The position numbers were made by a program, and so were the translations under genes. Shown here piece by piece: positions 42,477 to 50,811 of a stretch of 64,000 bases of DNA. Numbering within the stretch: the first letter of the stretch is position 1; every line of letters starts with the position of its first letter. The DNA comes from Bacillus sp. FJAT-42376 (lineage in GTDB: Bacteria > Bacillota > Bacilli > Bacillales > Bacillaceae). The DNA is taken from positions 2,542,001 to 2,606,000 of the forward strand of contig NZ_CP033906.1 of NCBI RefSeq assembly GCF_003816055.1, in the 5' to 3' direction. The notes below the pieces were generated by a model, which was given only the letters and a program-made list of their open reading frames with translations, made no database searches and was not told the DNA's origin.

Positions 42477-43793
42477 TTAGCCGATTAAGAAAAAATTGAC
42501 AATAAAAGCGGCGGATATCACATACATAAGCCAATGCAGCTCTTTTGCCCTTCCTGTAAATAGCTTAAGCAGCGTATAAGAGAGGAACCCGAATGCCACT
42601 CCTTCTGCAATGGAATAGGTTAAAGGCATCATGATGAGGGCCAGGAACGCAGGAATGAGCTCGGTCAGATCATCAAAGTCCACTTCCTGCAGCTCGGTCA
42701 GCATAAATGCTCCTATAATGATAAGGGCAGGTGATGTTGCGACGCTTGGAATAAATTGAATGAACGGGGCAAATAACAAGGTAAGTAAAAAAAGGAGGGC
42801 TGCAAAAATCGCCTTCAATCCAGTACGGGCACCCGATGCAATTCCAGTTGCATTTTCTACATACGTATTCATCGCCGTACTCCCAAGTACCGCACTCACC
42901 ATGGTCCCGAAAGCACCTGTAGTCAATGCCCGGTTCATATTCGGCACGTTTCCGCGCTCGTCTGTCAGGTTTGCTTTTTTCGTCAAACCAATTAATGTAG
43001 CGAGCGTATCAAATAATTCAACGATCGTAAATGAAAAAATAATCGACAGGATTCCGTAGCCAATGGCTGCTTTTATATCCATCGCCATGAACGTCGGTTC
43101 AATAGAAGGGATTTGAAACGAAAGAAAATCTGAAAGTCCCTTCGGTGATGGAGAATTCCCTAATAATATGGATGCTGCTGAGACAATGAGGATCGAGATA
43201 ATAATCGCGCCTCGGACATTGAGAGCAGACAGAACAGCTGTGAGAACGATTCCTGCAACCGCAAGAATAGTCCCGATATTGGTCATATCCCCCAGTGCGA
43301 CAAACGTTGCTTCATCCGGAACAACAATTCCGCCGTTTTTTAATCCGATAAAAGCAATGAACAGCCCGATTCCTGCAGTAATCGATGCTTTCAGGGTTTT
43401 AGGAATAGCGCGGACTACTTTTTCGCTGATGCCAAAAACCGATAAAATAAAGAAGACAAGTCCTGATATAAATACGGCTCCGAGTGCTGTTTCCCAGGAC
43501 AAACCCTGTTTAAGAACGACTGTATATGTAAAAAATGCGTTGAGTCCCATTCCGGGGCCAATGACAATCGGAAGATTCGCCCAAAAACCCATAATTAAAC
43601 TGGTAATGACAATTCCATAAATGGTTGCCGCCAAAGCCGCTTCCTTCGGTATGCCTGCCTCGGATAAAATCACCGGGTTTACAAGGATAATATAACTTAC
43701 AGTCACAAATGTCGTCAGTGCTGCCAAAAACTCTCTGCGGACACTGGTGTTGCGTTCTGTTAGCTTAAAATACTGATCAATAAGCCTGTTCAA
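42477..43793 (-). CDS. NCS2/AzgA-type purine permease
   Basis: 438 residues from TTG at 43793 (GGAGG 7 bases upstream). The sequence FKLTERNTSVRREFLAALTTFVTVSYIILVNPVIL, GPGMGLNAFFTYTVV, FVVLFDT-type TIVELFDTLATLIGLTKKA and ALTTGAFGTMVSAVLGSTAMNTYVENATGIASGARTGL identifies the AzgA subfamily (PbuG/PbuO), which imports hypoxanthine, guanine or adenine with protons. No purine riboswitch could be found: only 50 bases separate it from cdaS upstream. The last residues are hydrophobic up to the stop. Confidence 0.9.
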   Translation of the reverse strand: MNRLIDQYFKLTERNTSVRREFLAALTTFVTVSYIILVNPVILSEAGIPKEAALAATIYGIVITSLIMGFWANLPIVIGPGMGLNAFFTYTVVLKQGLSWETALGAVFISGLVFFILSVFGISEKVVRAIPKTLKASITAGIGLFIAFIGLKNGGIVVPDEATFVALGDMTNIGTILAVAGIVLTAVLSALNVRGAIIISILIVSAASILLGNSPSPKGLSDFLSFQIPSIEPTFMAMDIKAAIGYGILSIIFSFTIVELFDTLATLIGLTKKANLTDERGNVPNMNRALTTGAFGTMVSAVLGSTAMNTYVENATGIASGARTGLKAIFAALLFLLTLLFAPFIQFIPSVATSPALIIIGAFMLTELQEVDFDDLTELIPAFLALIMMPLTYSIAEGVAFGFLSYTLLKLFTGRAKELHWLMYVISAAFIVNFFLIG

Positions 43794-43876
43794 CCTTTTA
43801 CCTCCTCCATGAAACATATCCGACATTATATCTCACATTTTTATTGGATGAAAGAACTTTATAACAGGATAAGAAT

Positions 43877-44506
43877 TTAAAGATTATTTGTACTTATCGG
43901 ATAAATCGATCCTTCTTTTGCAAAGGACATCTTCCCTGTTTCCTCTGATACAATTAGTACGATGGCATCTGTTTTCTCCGTCAATCCGATAGCCGCTCTG
44001 TGTCTCGTGCCCAGTTTGCTGCGCCCGGATGAAATATCCGAAACAGGCAGGATGTTTGCTGCTGAAACGATCTTATCCCCTTTTATAAGCATCGCCCCAT
44101 CGTGCAGGGGATTCCCCGGGTAAAAAATACTCTCTGCAAGGGATGCTGAAAGATCTGCCTGAACTTGAATGCCATTGCGGATATAAGGAGCTGCCGGTTC
44201 ACTTCTCTCCACTATAATCAGACCTCCGTGGCGTTTCTGAGACAAGTTCTGCATCGCGGATGCCAGTTCATGAAAGCTTTCGGTATAAGCGGATAAATAT
44301 ACTTGAAGATAGAACGTCGAAGCGGATGACTGAATCAGCTGAAACTTTTTGTTCAGTTCCTCCAGTTCACATAAAAGACAGGAATCCGGGTGGCCAAGTT
44401 CACTCAGAATCTTTTCAGAGCCTTTAATAATACTGTTTAAATTGCGTTCTATGCTGTTTTTAATATGATTCAATATTTCATTCTCTGCTTGTTTGCTCAT
44501 TTGCAT
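43877..44506 (-). CDS. cdaS: Sporulation-type diadenylate cyclase CdaS
   Basis: 209 residues. N-terminal two-helix regulatory segment (about 1-65, with NEILNHIKNSIERNLNSIIKGSEKILSEL) followed by a DAC domain with both signature motifs, LHDGAMLIKGDKI and GTRHRAAIGL. Makes c-di-AMP from ATP; CdaS is the forespore enzyme in B. subtilis, where it aids germination. Short length and absence of membrane helices separate it from CdaA and DisA. GGAG 5 bases before ATG. Convergent/divergent neighbours: the purine permease downstream, a small forespore-like ORF divergently upstream. Confidence 0.94.
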   Translation of the reverse strand: MQMSKQAENEILNHIKNSIERNLNSIIKGSEKILSELGHPDSCLLCELEELNKKFQLIQSSASTFYLQVYLSAYTESFHELASAMQNLSQKRHGGLIIVERSEPAAPYIRNGIQVQADLSASLAESIFYPGNPLHDGAMLIKGDKIVSAANILPVSDISSGRSKLGTRHRAAIGLTEKTDAIVLIVSEETGKMSFAKEGSIYPISTNNL

Positions 44507-44556
44507 TTCCGCTCCTTTCTTCTAGGGTTTGCATCCTTTCACCTGAACATGAAAGA

Positions 44557-44586
44557 GAATTGCTTGGGAATTAGTGGTACATACTA
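44557..44586 (+). promoter_or_regulatory. Candidate forespore (sigma-F/G) promoter
   Basis: CATACTA at 44580-44586 matches the sigma-G -10; GAATTG/AGAATT about 17-18 bases upstream is a weak -35. GTACATACTA also nearly fits sigma-F. It points to the 39-codon frame at 44623 and lies back to back with cdaS. Confidence 0.4.
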
Positions 44587-44622
44587 ATGGTACACACTGA
44601 ATAAAAAAGAGGGGTTCCCACT

Positions 44623-44742
44623 ATGTTCATTGCGAAAATATGCCAATATATTTTTTCGGTTTCAGGAACGGTCATTCTTGGAATGTTTTATTACCGGATG
44701 TTTAAAGGTGAATCTGCAAAAAATCAAAGACATAAACAATAA
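44623..44742 (+). CDS. Small single-pass membrane protein, 39 residues
   Basis: MFIAKICQYIFSVSGTVILG followed by MFYYRMFKGESAKNQRHKQ: one hydrophobic helix and a basic cytoplasmic tail. GGGG lies 9 bases upstream of ATG and a candidate forespore promoter at 44557-44586. I do not recognise a family. Its place between cdaS and yojI and its promoter suggest a sporulation micro-protein. Confidence 0.5.
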   Translation: MFIAKICQYIFSVSGTVILGMFYYRMFKGESAKNQRHKQ

Positions 44743-44801
44743 CCAGAGCATCGATTCGTGGTATAATTCCTTCATTATGTCATGATCAGAAGAGGTATTC
44801 G

Positions 44802-46169
44802 ATGCAGCATCAGAACACACTTTCAAAAAAATTGAAGCAATTCAGCACGATTTTATTTCCTATCCTCATTACACAGCTCGGTCTGTATTCCATGACATTT
44901 CTGGATACGACGATGTCTGGAAAAGTAAGTCCGGAAGATCTCGCAGGAGTGGCTGTCGGGTCAAGCATTTGGGTTCCCGTCTACACAGGGTTAAGCGGGA
45001 TTTTTATGGCGATTACGCCAATGGTCGGGCAGCTTTTGGGAGCCGGAAAAAAGGACCGCGTTCCGTTTACCGTCTTTCAAGGGCTGTATTTATCTATCTT
45101 TATGGCCGCGGCTGTCATCGCTGCGGGATTTTTTATTCTTAATCCGCTTCTTGCCTACCTTCCCCTTGAGGATTCAGTTGAAACCATTGCCAGACATTAC
45201 CTGATTAATCTGTCTTTCGGTATCCTTCCACTGTTTTTTTATGGGGTTCTAAGAAGTTTTATTGATTCACTGGGCATGACACGGATTACCATGTGGATCA
45301 CGCTTTCGGCCCTGCCAGTAAACTTTTTCCTTAATTATTTATTTATCTTTGGAAAGCTGGGATTTCCTGCTTTAGGAGGAGCTGGAACTGGAGCTGCGAC
45401 AGCTTTAACTTACTGGATAACTGCAATCATTACGTTTAGCCTGATTATCCGGCATCCGTCACTGGCTTCTTTTTCCCTTTTTTCCCGCTTTTATAAAGGT
45501 TCTCCTCAAAAATGGAAAGAAATTCTGGGAATTGGCATGCCAATCGGTATGGCCATTTTTTTTGAGACGAGTATCTTTGCAGCGGTCACGCTTTTTATGA
45601 GTGAGTACAATACGGTTACGATTGCCTCCCACCAGGCTGCCATGAATTTTGCTTCCTTCCTTTACATGATTCCCCTTTCAATATCCATGGGATTAACCAT
45701 TGTTATCGGATTTGAAGCAGGGGCAAAAAGATGGCAGGATGCAAAAGAATACAGCCGGCTTGGCATCTTAATGGGGATTTTCCTGTCTCTATTGACTGCA
45801 GCAATCATCTTCTTCTTCAGAGGCCCGATAGCTTCCCTCTATACAGCGGATCCGGAAGTGCTTGCACTGACCAAAACGTTTTTAATTTATGCGATTTTCT
45901 TCCAGCTATCCGATGCGGTCGCGGCTCCTATTCAAGGGGCCCTTCGCGGATACAAGGATGTGAAGTTCACGTTTTTCACTGCCCTGATCTCCTATTGGGC
46001 AATTGGCCTTCCGCTCGGCTATATTATGGCCCAATACACGGATTTACAGGCGTTCGGCTACTGGATTGGACTGATTGCCGGTCTTGCCTCCGGTGCCATC
46101 GGACTTTCGATGCGTCTTCGCAGCAAGCAAAAACGGCTGCTGCACTCCTCTTTGGAGCTGGAAAGGTAG
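44802..46169 (+). CDS. yojI: MATE-family multidrug/cation exporter YojI
   Basis: 455 residues with 12 membrane segments. MATE marks: FPILITQLGLYSMTFLDTTMSGKVSPEDLAGVAVGSSIWVPVYTGLSGIFMAITPMVGQLLGA, LGMTRITMWITLSALPVNFFLNYLFIFG and AGTGAATALTYW, PIGMAIFFETSIFAAVT in the second half. Na+ or H+ driven efflux of drugs is the family role. AGAGG about 7 bases before ATG. Syntenic with B. subtilis yojI next to cdaS and bshB2. Ends with a long imperfect palindrome (46172-46220) and a shared terminator. Confidence 0.93.
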   Translation: MQHQNTLSKKLKQFSTILFPILITQLGLYSMTFLDTTMSGKVSPEDLAGVAVGSSIWVPVYTGLSGIFMAITPMVGQLLGAGKKDRVPFTVFQGLYLSIFMAAAVIAAGFFILNPLLAYLPLEDSVETIARHYLINLSFGILPLFFYGVLRSFIDSLGMTRITMWITLSALPVNFFLNYLFIFGKLGFPALGGAGTGAATALTYWITAIITFSLIIRHPSLASFSLFSRFYKGSPQKWKEILGIGMPIGMAIFFETSIFAAVTLFMSEYNTVTIASHQAAMNFASFLYMIPLSISMGLTIVIGFEAGAKRWQDAKEYSRLGILMGIFLSLLTAAIIFFFRGPIASLYTADPEVLALTKTFLIYAIFFQLSDAVAAPIQGALRGYKDVKFTFFTALISYWAIGLPLGYIMAQYTDLQAFGYWIGLIAGLASGAIGLSMRLRSKQKRLLHSSLELER

Positions 46170-46302
46170 GATCTAAAGTTACCCGCCCTTTGGAGCGGGA
46201 GGCGTAACACTCCTTTAGATCAGCGGTGTGACTCCGCAGCCGCAAATCGGCGAGGAGGATGACCTGCCGGCTGCCATTATGAACCAAGTTTAATAAAACT
46301 TT

Positions 46303-46348
46303 TAAAAAACCCCCTGGATGCTCATTCATGAGCGCTCAGGGGGTTTTG
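46303..46348. terminator. Shared terminator between yojI and bshB2
   Basis: AACCCCCTG and CAGGGGGTT enclose a second GAGC/GCTC type stem; A tract before and T tract after, so it can serve both converging genes. Confidence 0.85.
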
Positions 46349-46369
46349 CCTTCCGTCATTCACGTTTAC

Positions 46370-47035
46370 TTAATCGTTCCATTGGTAGTGCCAGTATGTT
46401 TCTGTTTCGAACCAGTTCATCACTTGAGGTTCACCTTTTTTGAAGCTCGCTTCCATTTGTTTAATAACCCCTTCCGTCTGAGAACGGTGGGCTTTTAACG
46501 CATTCATTTTAATCTCAGCCACTTCTCTGATATCAAGAAGCACGTTTGGCTCTCCAAGAGTTTCTTCCCGGTTTTTCGTAATCGCCATGCAATACGTTTC
46601 CGGACGTTCTTCTTTTGGCATTCTTTTCAGAGCGTGAATAACCGCTCTGCCTGTTGCATCGTGGTCAGGATGAACGCCGTGATCAGGATAAAAGGTGACA
46701 ATCAGCGAAGGCTTCACTTCCTGGATGATGCTTTCAATGCGGTCAGCAAACAAATCAATGTCCTCAAATTCTAATGTTTTGTCCCTCATGCCGAGCATTC
46801 TCAAGTCCGTTACATCCATAGCTCTGCATGCGTCTTCGAGTTCCCGTTTCCTTATCAGAGGAAGTGTTTCACGGTTTGCAAACAGCGGGCTCCCCATGTT
46901 GCGGCCCATTTCTCCAAGTGTACCGCATGCATACGTAACCGGTACGCCTGCTTTTCTTTTAAGTGCAATTAATCCGGCAACCCCAAAGGATTCATCATCG
47001 GGATGCGGCAAAACAACTAATACATGTTCATTCAT
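46370..47035 (-). CDS. bshB2: Bacillithiol biosynthesis deacetylase BshB2
   Basis: 221 residues of the LmbE/PIG-L family. Zinc site VVLPHPDDESFGVAGLIAL, then TYACGTLGEMGRNMG, and the downstream YPDHGVHPDHDATGRAV with the third ligand. Deacetylates GlcNAc-malate, the second step of bacillithiol synthesis; B. subtilis has a second enzyme, BshB1, elsewhere. AAGGAG 8 bases before ATG. Followed upstream on the same strand by yojF (18 bases), the same order as in B. subtilis. Confidence 0.93.
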   Translation of the reverse strand: MNEHVLVVLPHPDDESFGVAGLIALKRKAGVPVTYACGTLGEMGRNMGSPLFANRETLPLIRKRELEDACRAMDVTDLRMLGMRDKTLEFEDIDLFADRIESIIQEVKPSLIVTFYPDHGVHPDHDATGRAVIHALKRMPKEERPETYCMAITKNREETLGEPNVLLDIREVAEIKMNALKAHRSQTEGVIKQMEASFKKGEPQVMNWFETETYWHYQWND

Positions 47036-47053
47036 TGTAAAAACTCCTTTTCA

Positions 47054-47404
47054 TCAAGATGGAAATGGCACCGTACTGATTTGAAGCGCAATCGCGAGTT
47101 TTCCGTCCGGATGATGACCCGCAATAATCAGGCGATTTTGCTCGTCAATCGTAAAATCAGTCAGACCCTCTGCATATGTCCATCCTTCTTCCATCTTCAA
47201 ACCGACTCTGTAGGGACCAAAGCCCGTAATTTTCGCTAAAGAATAGTTCAGTTTGGCATTTCGGATAAATGCCACAACAGTCATGCTGTTCTCATTTTGA
47301 TGGGCATTGTAGGCACCGGTTGTTGTTTCGAGGTGAATATATACATCTTTGTTGGCATGCTGATCCAGATATGCCTGAATCTCAATCGGGCTAATAGGTT
47401 TCAT
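47054..47404 (-). CDS. yojF: YojF, DUF1806 family
   Basis: 116 residues: KPISPIEIQAYLDQHANKDVYIHLETTTGAYN, then VVAFIRNAKLNYSLAKITG and GLKMEEGWTYAEGLTDF, with the conserved ETTTGAY and GWVYAEGLT-type patch of DUF1806. Constant neighbour of bshB2, so linked to bacillithiol or thiol chemistry, but with no proven activity. AAGGAG 8 bases before ATG. Probably in one transcript with the two flanking genes. Confidence 0.9.
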   Translation of the reverse strand: MKPISPIEIQAYLDQHANKDVYIHLETTTGAYNAHQNENSMTVVAFIRNAKLNYSLAKITGFGPYRVGLKMEEGWTYAEGLTDFTIDEQNRLIIAGHHPDGKLAIALQISTVPFPS

Positions 47405-47420
47405 ATCGTTGCTCCTTTAT

Positions 47421-47684
47421 CTATTTCTTCAATGAGGCAAGCGTCTTTTCATACAGGGCAATCAGCTTGTTTTTCTCCTCATCATTCAAATGTGATTGTC
47501 TGACTCTGCTGACTGCAAGGGTGTATTTCTGATCTGGATTCTTGCGGACTCTGGGATGAGTGCCTTCATCAAGCAAATCTCTTCTCAAGGCTTCTTCAAG
47601 TGCTGCTTTTGGCGGCATCTGCAAATCAAGCTTCCTGCTGTTCCAGATCTGCCTGAAGCTGTTCAGCAGCTGTTCATCTTCCAT
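47421..47684 (-). CDS. Small helical protein of unknown function
   Basis: 87 residues, all predicted helix: EDEQLLNSFRQIWNSRKLDLQMPPKAALEEALRRDLLDEG, then TLAVSRVRQSHLNDEEKNKLIALYEKTLASLKK. No membrane segment or known motif that I recognise. GGAGTGATAAA before ATG is a good start, and the stop lies 17 bases before yojF, so it is the first gene of a yojF-bshB2 transcript. Confidence 0.75.
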   Translation of the reverse strand: MEDEQLLNSFRQIWNSRKLDLQMPPKAALEEALRRDLLDEGTHPRVRKNPDQKYTLAVSRVRQSHLNDEEKNKLIALYEKTLASLKK

Positions 47685-47707
47685 TTTATCACTCCTGCTC
47701 CTTATCC

Positions 47708-48643
47708 TTAAGCTGATTTACTTTTTGCCTTTTTCATACGCAAATTGCGGGCATCTTTTGCTGAGGAGAAAGTAAAAACAGCAAGAGCGAGCCAAATAAA
47801 AGCAAATGTTATAAAATCGACTGCTGTAAACGACTCTTTAAAAATAACGAGCCCCACAATCAATGTCAAAGTCGGAGCGATATACTGAAGGATTCCAGTC
47901 ATATACAGCGGAATTTTCTGGGCCCCGCTTGAAAAAAGAAGCAGCGGAACGGCGGTGACAATACCTGCTCCAATTAAGAGGAAGTCAGTCAGGAAGCCCT
48001 CCCCTGCCATAAAAGCAGATTCCCCTTTCCACATTAGCTGAAGTAAATAAAGAACAGCTGCCGGCATAACAACAAGGGTCTCAAATGCAAGTCCAACAGC
48101 AGCATTTAACTTCGTCACCTTTTTTGTCAGGCCGTAAAACCCGAAACTTAAGGCCAAAATCATCGAAATCCACGGAAAGCTTCCAAAATGGATGCTTGAG
48201 ATCAGCACTCCGGCGAACGCAAGCAAAAAAGAAAATTTTTGCCATTTATTCAGCTTCTCTTTCAGGAAAAAAACGCCAAGGAGAACACTGATCAGCGGAT
48301 TAATATAATATCCAAGGCTGGCTTCAAGAATATGATGGTTATTGACGGCCCATATGTATACAAACCAGTTCGCGCTGATGAACAGAGAGGAAAAAACAAG
48401 GGACATGATCAATACCGGACGCTTTTTCATCTCAATCAGCGCCTCCCCTGCCTTCCTCCAGTTTTTTCCGGCTGTAAGGACTAAAAGCATAAAAATAAAC
48501 GACCAAAAAACCCGGTGCGCCAGGATTTCCTCTGAGCGTACTGAATCGGCTGCTTTCCAATACAGAGGGAGAATTCCCCATAAAAAATATGAAGCGGCTG
48601 TAAGGATAATTCCGCGTTTGTCATATTTCGCCTCTTCATGCAA
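47708..48643 (-). CDS. yojE: EamA/DMT-family transporter, RarD type
   Basis: 311 residues, ten membrane helices in two EamA repeats: GIILTAASYFLWGILPLYWKAADSVRSEEILAHRVFWSFIFML (RarD signature LPLYWK...HR..WS) and LGYYINPLISVLLGVFFLKEKLNKWQ, later QYIAPTLTLIVGLVIFKESF. RarD proteins are linked to chloramphenicol sensitivity in enterobacteria, substrate uncertain. Start TTG at 48643 with GGGAG about 11 bases upstream. Tail is basic. Syntenic with yojE. Confidence 0.9.
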   Translation of the reverse strand: MHEEAKYDKRGIILTAASYFLWGILPLYWKAADSVRSEEILAHRVFWSFIFMLLVLTAGKNWRKAGEALIEMKKRPVLIMSLVFSSLFISANWFVYIWAVNNHHILEASLGYYINPLISVLLGVFFLKEKLNKWQKFSFLLAFAGVLISSIHFGSFPWISMILALSFGFYGLTKKVTKLNAAVGLAFETLVVMPAAVLYLLQLMWKGESAFMAGEGFLTDFLLIGAGIVTAVPLLLFSSGAQKIPLYMTGILQYIAPTLTLIVGLVIFKESFTAVDFITFAFIWLALAVFTFSSAKDARNLRMKKAKSKSA

Positions 48644-48764
48644 ATTGTTTCACACTCCCATTTGTTCCATGGACATTATACTCTTCCCCCGTGAAGCTTC
48701 ACAAGCAAAAGGCTTATTGCCCGCATATACTGGATTATCGCCTGCTTAGAGAAAGGATGATTTC

Positions 48765-49232
48765 ATGTTTCCGTGGAACAAGCAATATCCATTTAACCAG
48801 CAAAAACTCCCTGATTTTTTTAAAAAAATGAATCCAAATCAAGTGGAAAATTATGTTCAGCAAGTTATGGGCCAGGTTTTCGGCCAGGATCAGGCAGCCG
48901 GCTTCCCCTACCAGTTTGCAGAAAACCATGAGGAAAAGCAGAAAAGTGTCCCTTCAGAAAGCTGGTATGAAGCAACGGACCGGCTTTATTTTAAAATCCC
49001 TATTCCGGCGGAACAGGCTAAAAATGTTAAAATCCAGCATAATAGCCATCAGCTTACACTTGTGAACTTCCCTGAAACGGGAGAAAAAAAATCGTTCCAA
49101 ATGCCGTTTCTTGTCCGGAGAAAAGGAACGAAGGCAACGTATCAAAATGAAGAACTGGAACTGTCTTTTCTGAAAAACGAAGATTTGAATGTGACAGAGA
49201 TTCACATACCTGAAGAAGAAATCCGGAGCTGA
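48765..49232 (+). CDS. yocM: Small heat-shock-like protein YocM
   Basis: 155 residues. N-terminal part with FPWNKQYPFNQQKLPDFFKKMNPNQVENYVQQVMGQVFG, then an alpha-crystallin/p23-like beta sandwich: WYEATDRLYFKIPIPAEQAKNVKIQHNSHQLTLVNFPETGEKKSFQMPFLV. It lacks the exact IxI tail but keeps the sandwich order. B. subtilis YocM (about this size) is a salt-stress small heat-shock protein. AAAGGATG 7 bases before ATG. Divergent from yojE. Confidence 0.78.
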   Translation: MFPWNKQYPFNQQKLPDFFKKMNPNQVENYVQQVMGQVFGQDQAAGFPYQFAENHEEKQKSVPSESWYEATDRLYFKIPIPAEQAKNVKIQHNSHQLTLVNFPETGEKKSFQMPFLVRRKGTKATYQNEELELSFLKNEDLNVTEIHIPEEEIRS

Positions 49233-49250
49233 TCATTCAGCTCTTTTTTT
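49226..49250 (+). terminator. Terminator of yocM
   Basis: GAGCTG/CAGCTC stem with 6-base loop and T7, overlapping the stop. Confidence 0.88.
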
Positions 49251-49301
49251 ATGATCTGAAAAAGACACTGCTGCAAGAATATTTATCGATTCTCCTGCAA
49301 A

Positions 49302-49330
49302 TGAAAAAAACCGCTTCCTTTTGAAAGCGG
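49302..49330 (-). terminator. Terminator of the Gly/Tyr-rich gene
   Basis: CCGCTTTC/GGAAGCGG type stem, T7 on the minus strand. Confidence 0.85.
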
Positions 49331-49346
49331 CCTCTTTATAGTAATA

Positions 49347-49598
49347 TCAGTAAATGGCCCCGGGATAACCTGCTCCCGGATAGCCTCCTGCAAATCCGCC
49401 CGGATAGCCAAAAGCGCCTGGATACCCATATCCCGGGTAGCCACCATAAAACCCTCCGTAATACGGAGGACGGGCAAAGCCCCCGACGATCGCTCCTCCA
49501 AGCAAACCGCCTAAAAGTCCGCCGACAAATGGAAAACCGAAAGGTATAAATCTATTATAGGGCCCTGGCGGATTGCCTCTCATCATATAAGGATACAA
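49347..49598 (-). CDS. Gly/Tyr/Pro-rich small protein
   Basis: 83 residues from TTG (GAGGAGG 9 bases upstream). A short Pro-rich start, one Gly-rich hydrophobic segment (GFPFVGGLLGGLLGGAIVGGF), then repeats of YGGFYGGYPGYGYPGAF type. Such proteins are common in spore coats or surfaces of Bacillus; a similar composition appears in YodI (59309). No enzyme motif. Function not inferable beyond a possible coat role. Confidence 0.7.
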   Translation of the reverse strand: MYPYMMRGNPPGPYNRFIPFGFPFVGGLLGGLLGGAIVGGFARPPYYGGFYGGYPGYGYPGAFGYPGGFAGGYPGAGYPGAIY

Positions 49599-49684
49599 TG
49601 TATAGTTCCTCCTCTTCGTTAGCCTGCACTTATAGGTTATTCACCTAGCATGGACAACGAATGGGCCCTTACCCAGCAATGTGA

Positions 49685-50041
49685 TTAATTCATGCTTTGC
49701 TCTTCGGATCCATCTTCTTTGTATACGGTAATTGAGGCGTTTTGATCATGGACCAGTTCTCTCGCTTTTTTAATGGCATCTGCTTTTGTGTGATATACAA
49801 AGCTCGCCCTCTGGCTATTTTCCTTCTCTAAAACCCAATGGTCATCCTTCTTGTGGAGCAGATAGGTATCGCCCGTTCCATCATCCGCCCACTTTTCAGC
49901 CTGAGAAGTCGCGATGGCAATCGCTCTGCCCTCTTCGTACTTATCATCGAGCAGAGCATTGGCGATTTCAATGGCCTTTTTTCTTGTTTTTTCAGGAAGG
50001 TTTTTCATTGAATCCGGATAGTCCGTGCTGCTCCATGGCAT
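49685..50041 (-). CDS. ChaB - DUF2188 two-domain protein (YdaT-like)
   Basis: 118 residues. N-terminal ChaB-like domain: WSSTDYPDSMKNLPEKTRKKAIEIANALLDDKYEEGRAIAIATSQAEKW. C-terminal DUF2188: YLLHKKDDHWVLEKENSQRASFVYHTKADAIKKARELVHDQNASITVYKEDGS. The same fusion is found in the general-stress protein YdaT of B. subtilis, so stress induction is possible, though no sigma-B promoter was recognised. GGGGG 10 bases upstream of ATG; 15 bases after the SDR gene, hence probably co-transcribed. Confidence 0.87.
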   Translation of the reverse strand: MPWSSTDYPDSMKNLPEKTRKKAIEIANALLDDKYEEGRAIAIATSQAEKWADDGTGDTYLLHKKDDHWVLEKENSQRASFVYHTKADAIKKARELVHDQNASITVYKEDGSEEQSMN

Positions 50042-50056
50042 AGCGATTCAGCCCCC

Positions 50057-50797
50057 TTAATGTTCATAAATCATTTTGCGTGTCATACCGCCATCAATCA
50101 CCAGGTTGGCTCCATTCACAAAGCTGTTGGAAGAATGCGTCAGATAAAGGCATGCTCCTGCAATATCAGAAGGTTCGCCAACTCTTCCCGATAGATGCTG
50201 CGTATGGTCCACCTCACGGAGATCATCCAGATTCCCGGTGTGGATCCATCCCGGAGAAATGGCATTTACTGTGATGGAATAGTCTGCAAAAGAAGCCGCA
50301 AGAGCGTGGGTAAGCGCAACGATTCCCCCTTTGGATGCTGCGTACGCTTCAGAGTCAGGCTCTGACATTTGAGATCTCGTGGAGGCAATATTTACAATCG
50401 ATCCGCCTGTATGATCCTTCATATGTCTTGCTGCTTCCCGTGAGAATAAAAAGACACTTCGAAGGTTGGTGGATAGAATATTGTCCCATTCTTCGACCGT
50501 CAGTTCAAAAGGATCTTTAAAAGCAACGGCACCTGCGTTGTTGATCAGGACATCAATCCCCCCGAAAGTTCGAATCGTTTCTTTTATACAGCCCAAAATG
50601 TCTTCAGGATTTCTTACATCCGTTTTTATAAATAGAACATGGTCATTCTGCTCAAGCAATTCAGTCTCGAGTTTCTTCCCTTTTTCCGAGTCATAATCAG
50701 CTAAGACAACGTTGAATCCTTCTTTGCTGTATGCCCTGGCAATTCCTTCTCCAATTCCATTTGACGCGCCGGTTACAATGACTGTTTTCGCTTCCAT
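50057..50797 (-). CDS. SDR-family oxidoreductase
   Basis: 246 residues. TGASNGIGEGIARAYSKEGFNVVLADYDSEKGK (TGxxxGxG and Asp for NAD preference), LINNAGAVAFKDPFELTVEEW, SIVNIASTRSQMSEPDSEAYAASKGGIVALTHALA (Ser, Tyr, Lys triad) and ISPGWIHTG. Glucose-1-dehydrogenase-like classical SDR; substrate unknown. AGGAGG stands 10 bases before the ATG at 50797. It is read after yodB on the same strand with a 14-base gap, so it may be in the YodB autoregulated transcript and respond to quinone stress. Confidence 0.88.
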   Translation of the reverse strand: MEAKTVIVTGASNGIGEGIARAYSKEGFNVVLADYDSEKGKKLETELLEQNDHVLFIKTDVRNPEDILGCIKETIRTFGGIDVLINNAGAVAFKDPFELTVEEWDNILSTNLRSVFLFSREAARHMKDHTGGSIVNIASTRSQMSEPDSEAYAASKGGIVALTHALAASFADYSITVNAISPGWIHTGNLDDLREVDHTQHLSGRVGEPSDIAGACLYLTHSSNSFVNGANLVIDGGMTRKMIYEH

Positions 50798-50811
50798 CTT
50801 CCATAGACCTC

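Noticed and set aside
43794..43876. Purine riboswitch before the AzgA-type permease
   Set aside because: The gap to cdaS is only about 80 bases and contains no guanine/adenine aptamer motifs.
44570..44600. GGTACATACTAATGGTACA as a possible Ter site
   Set aside because: Shares only GTACATA with the Ter consensus; better explained as a forespore-type promoter.
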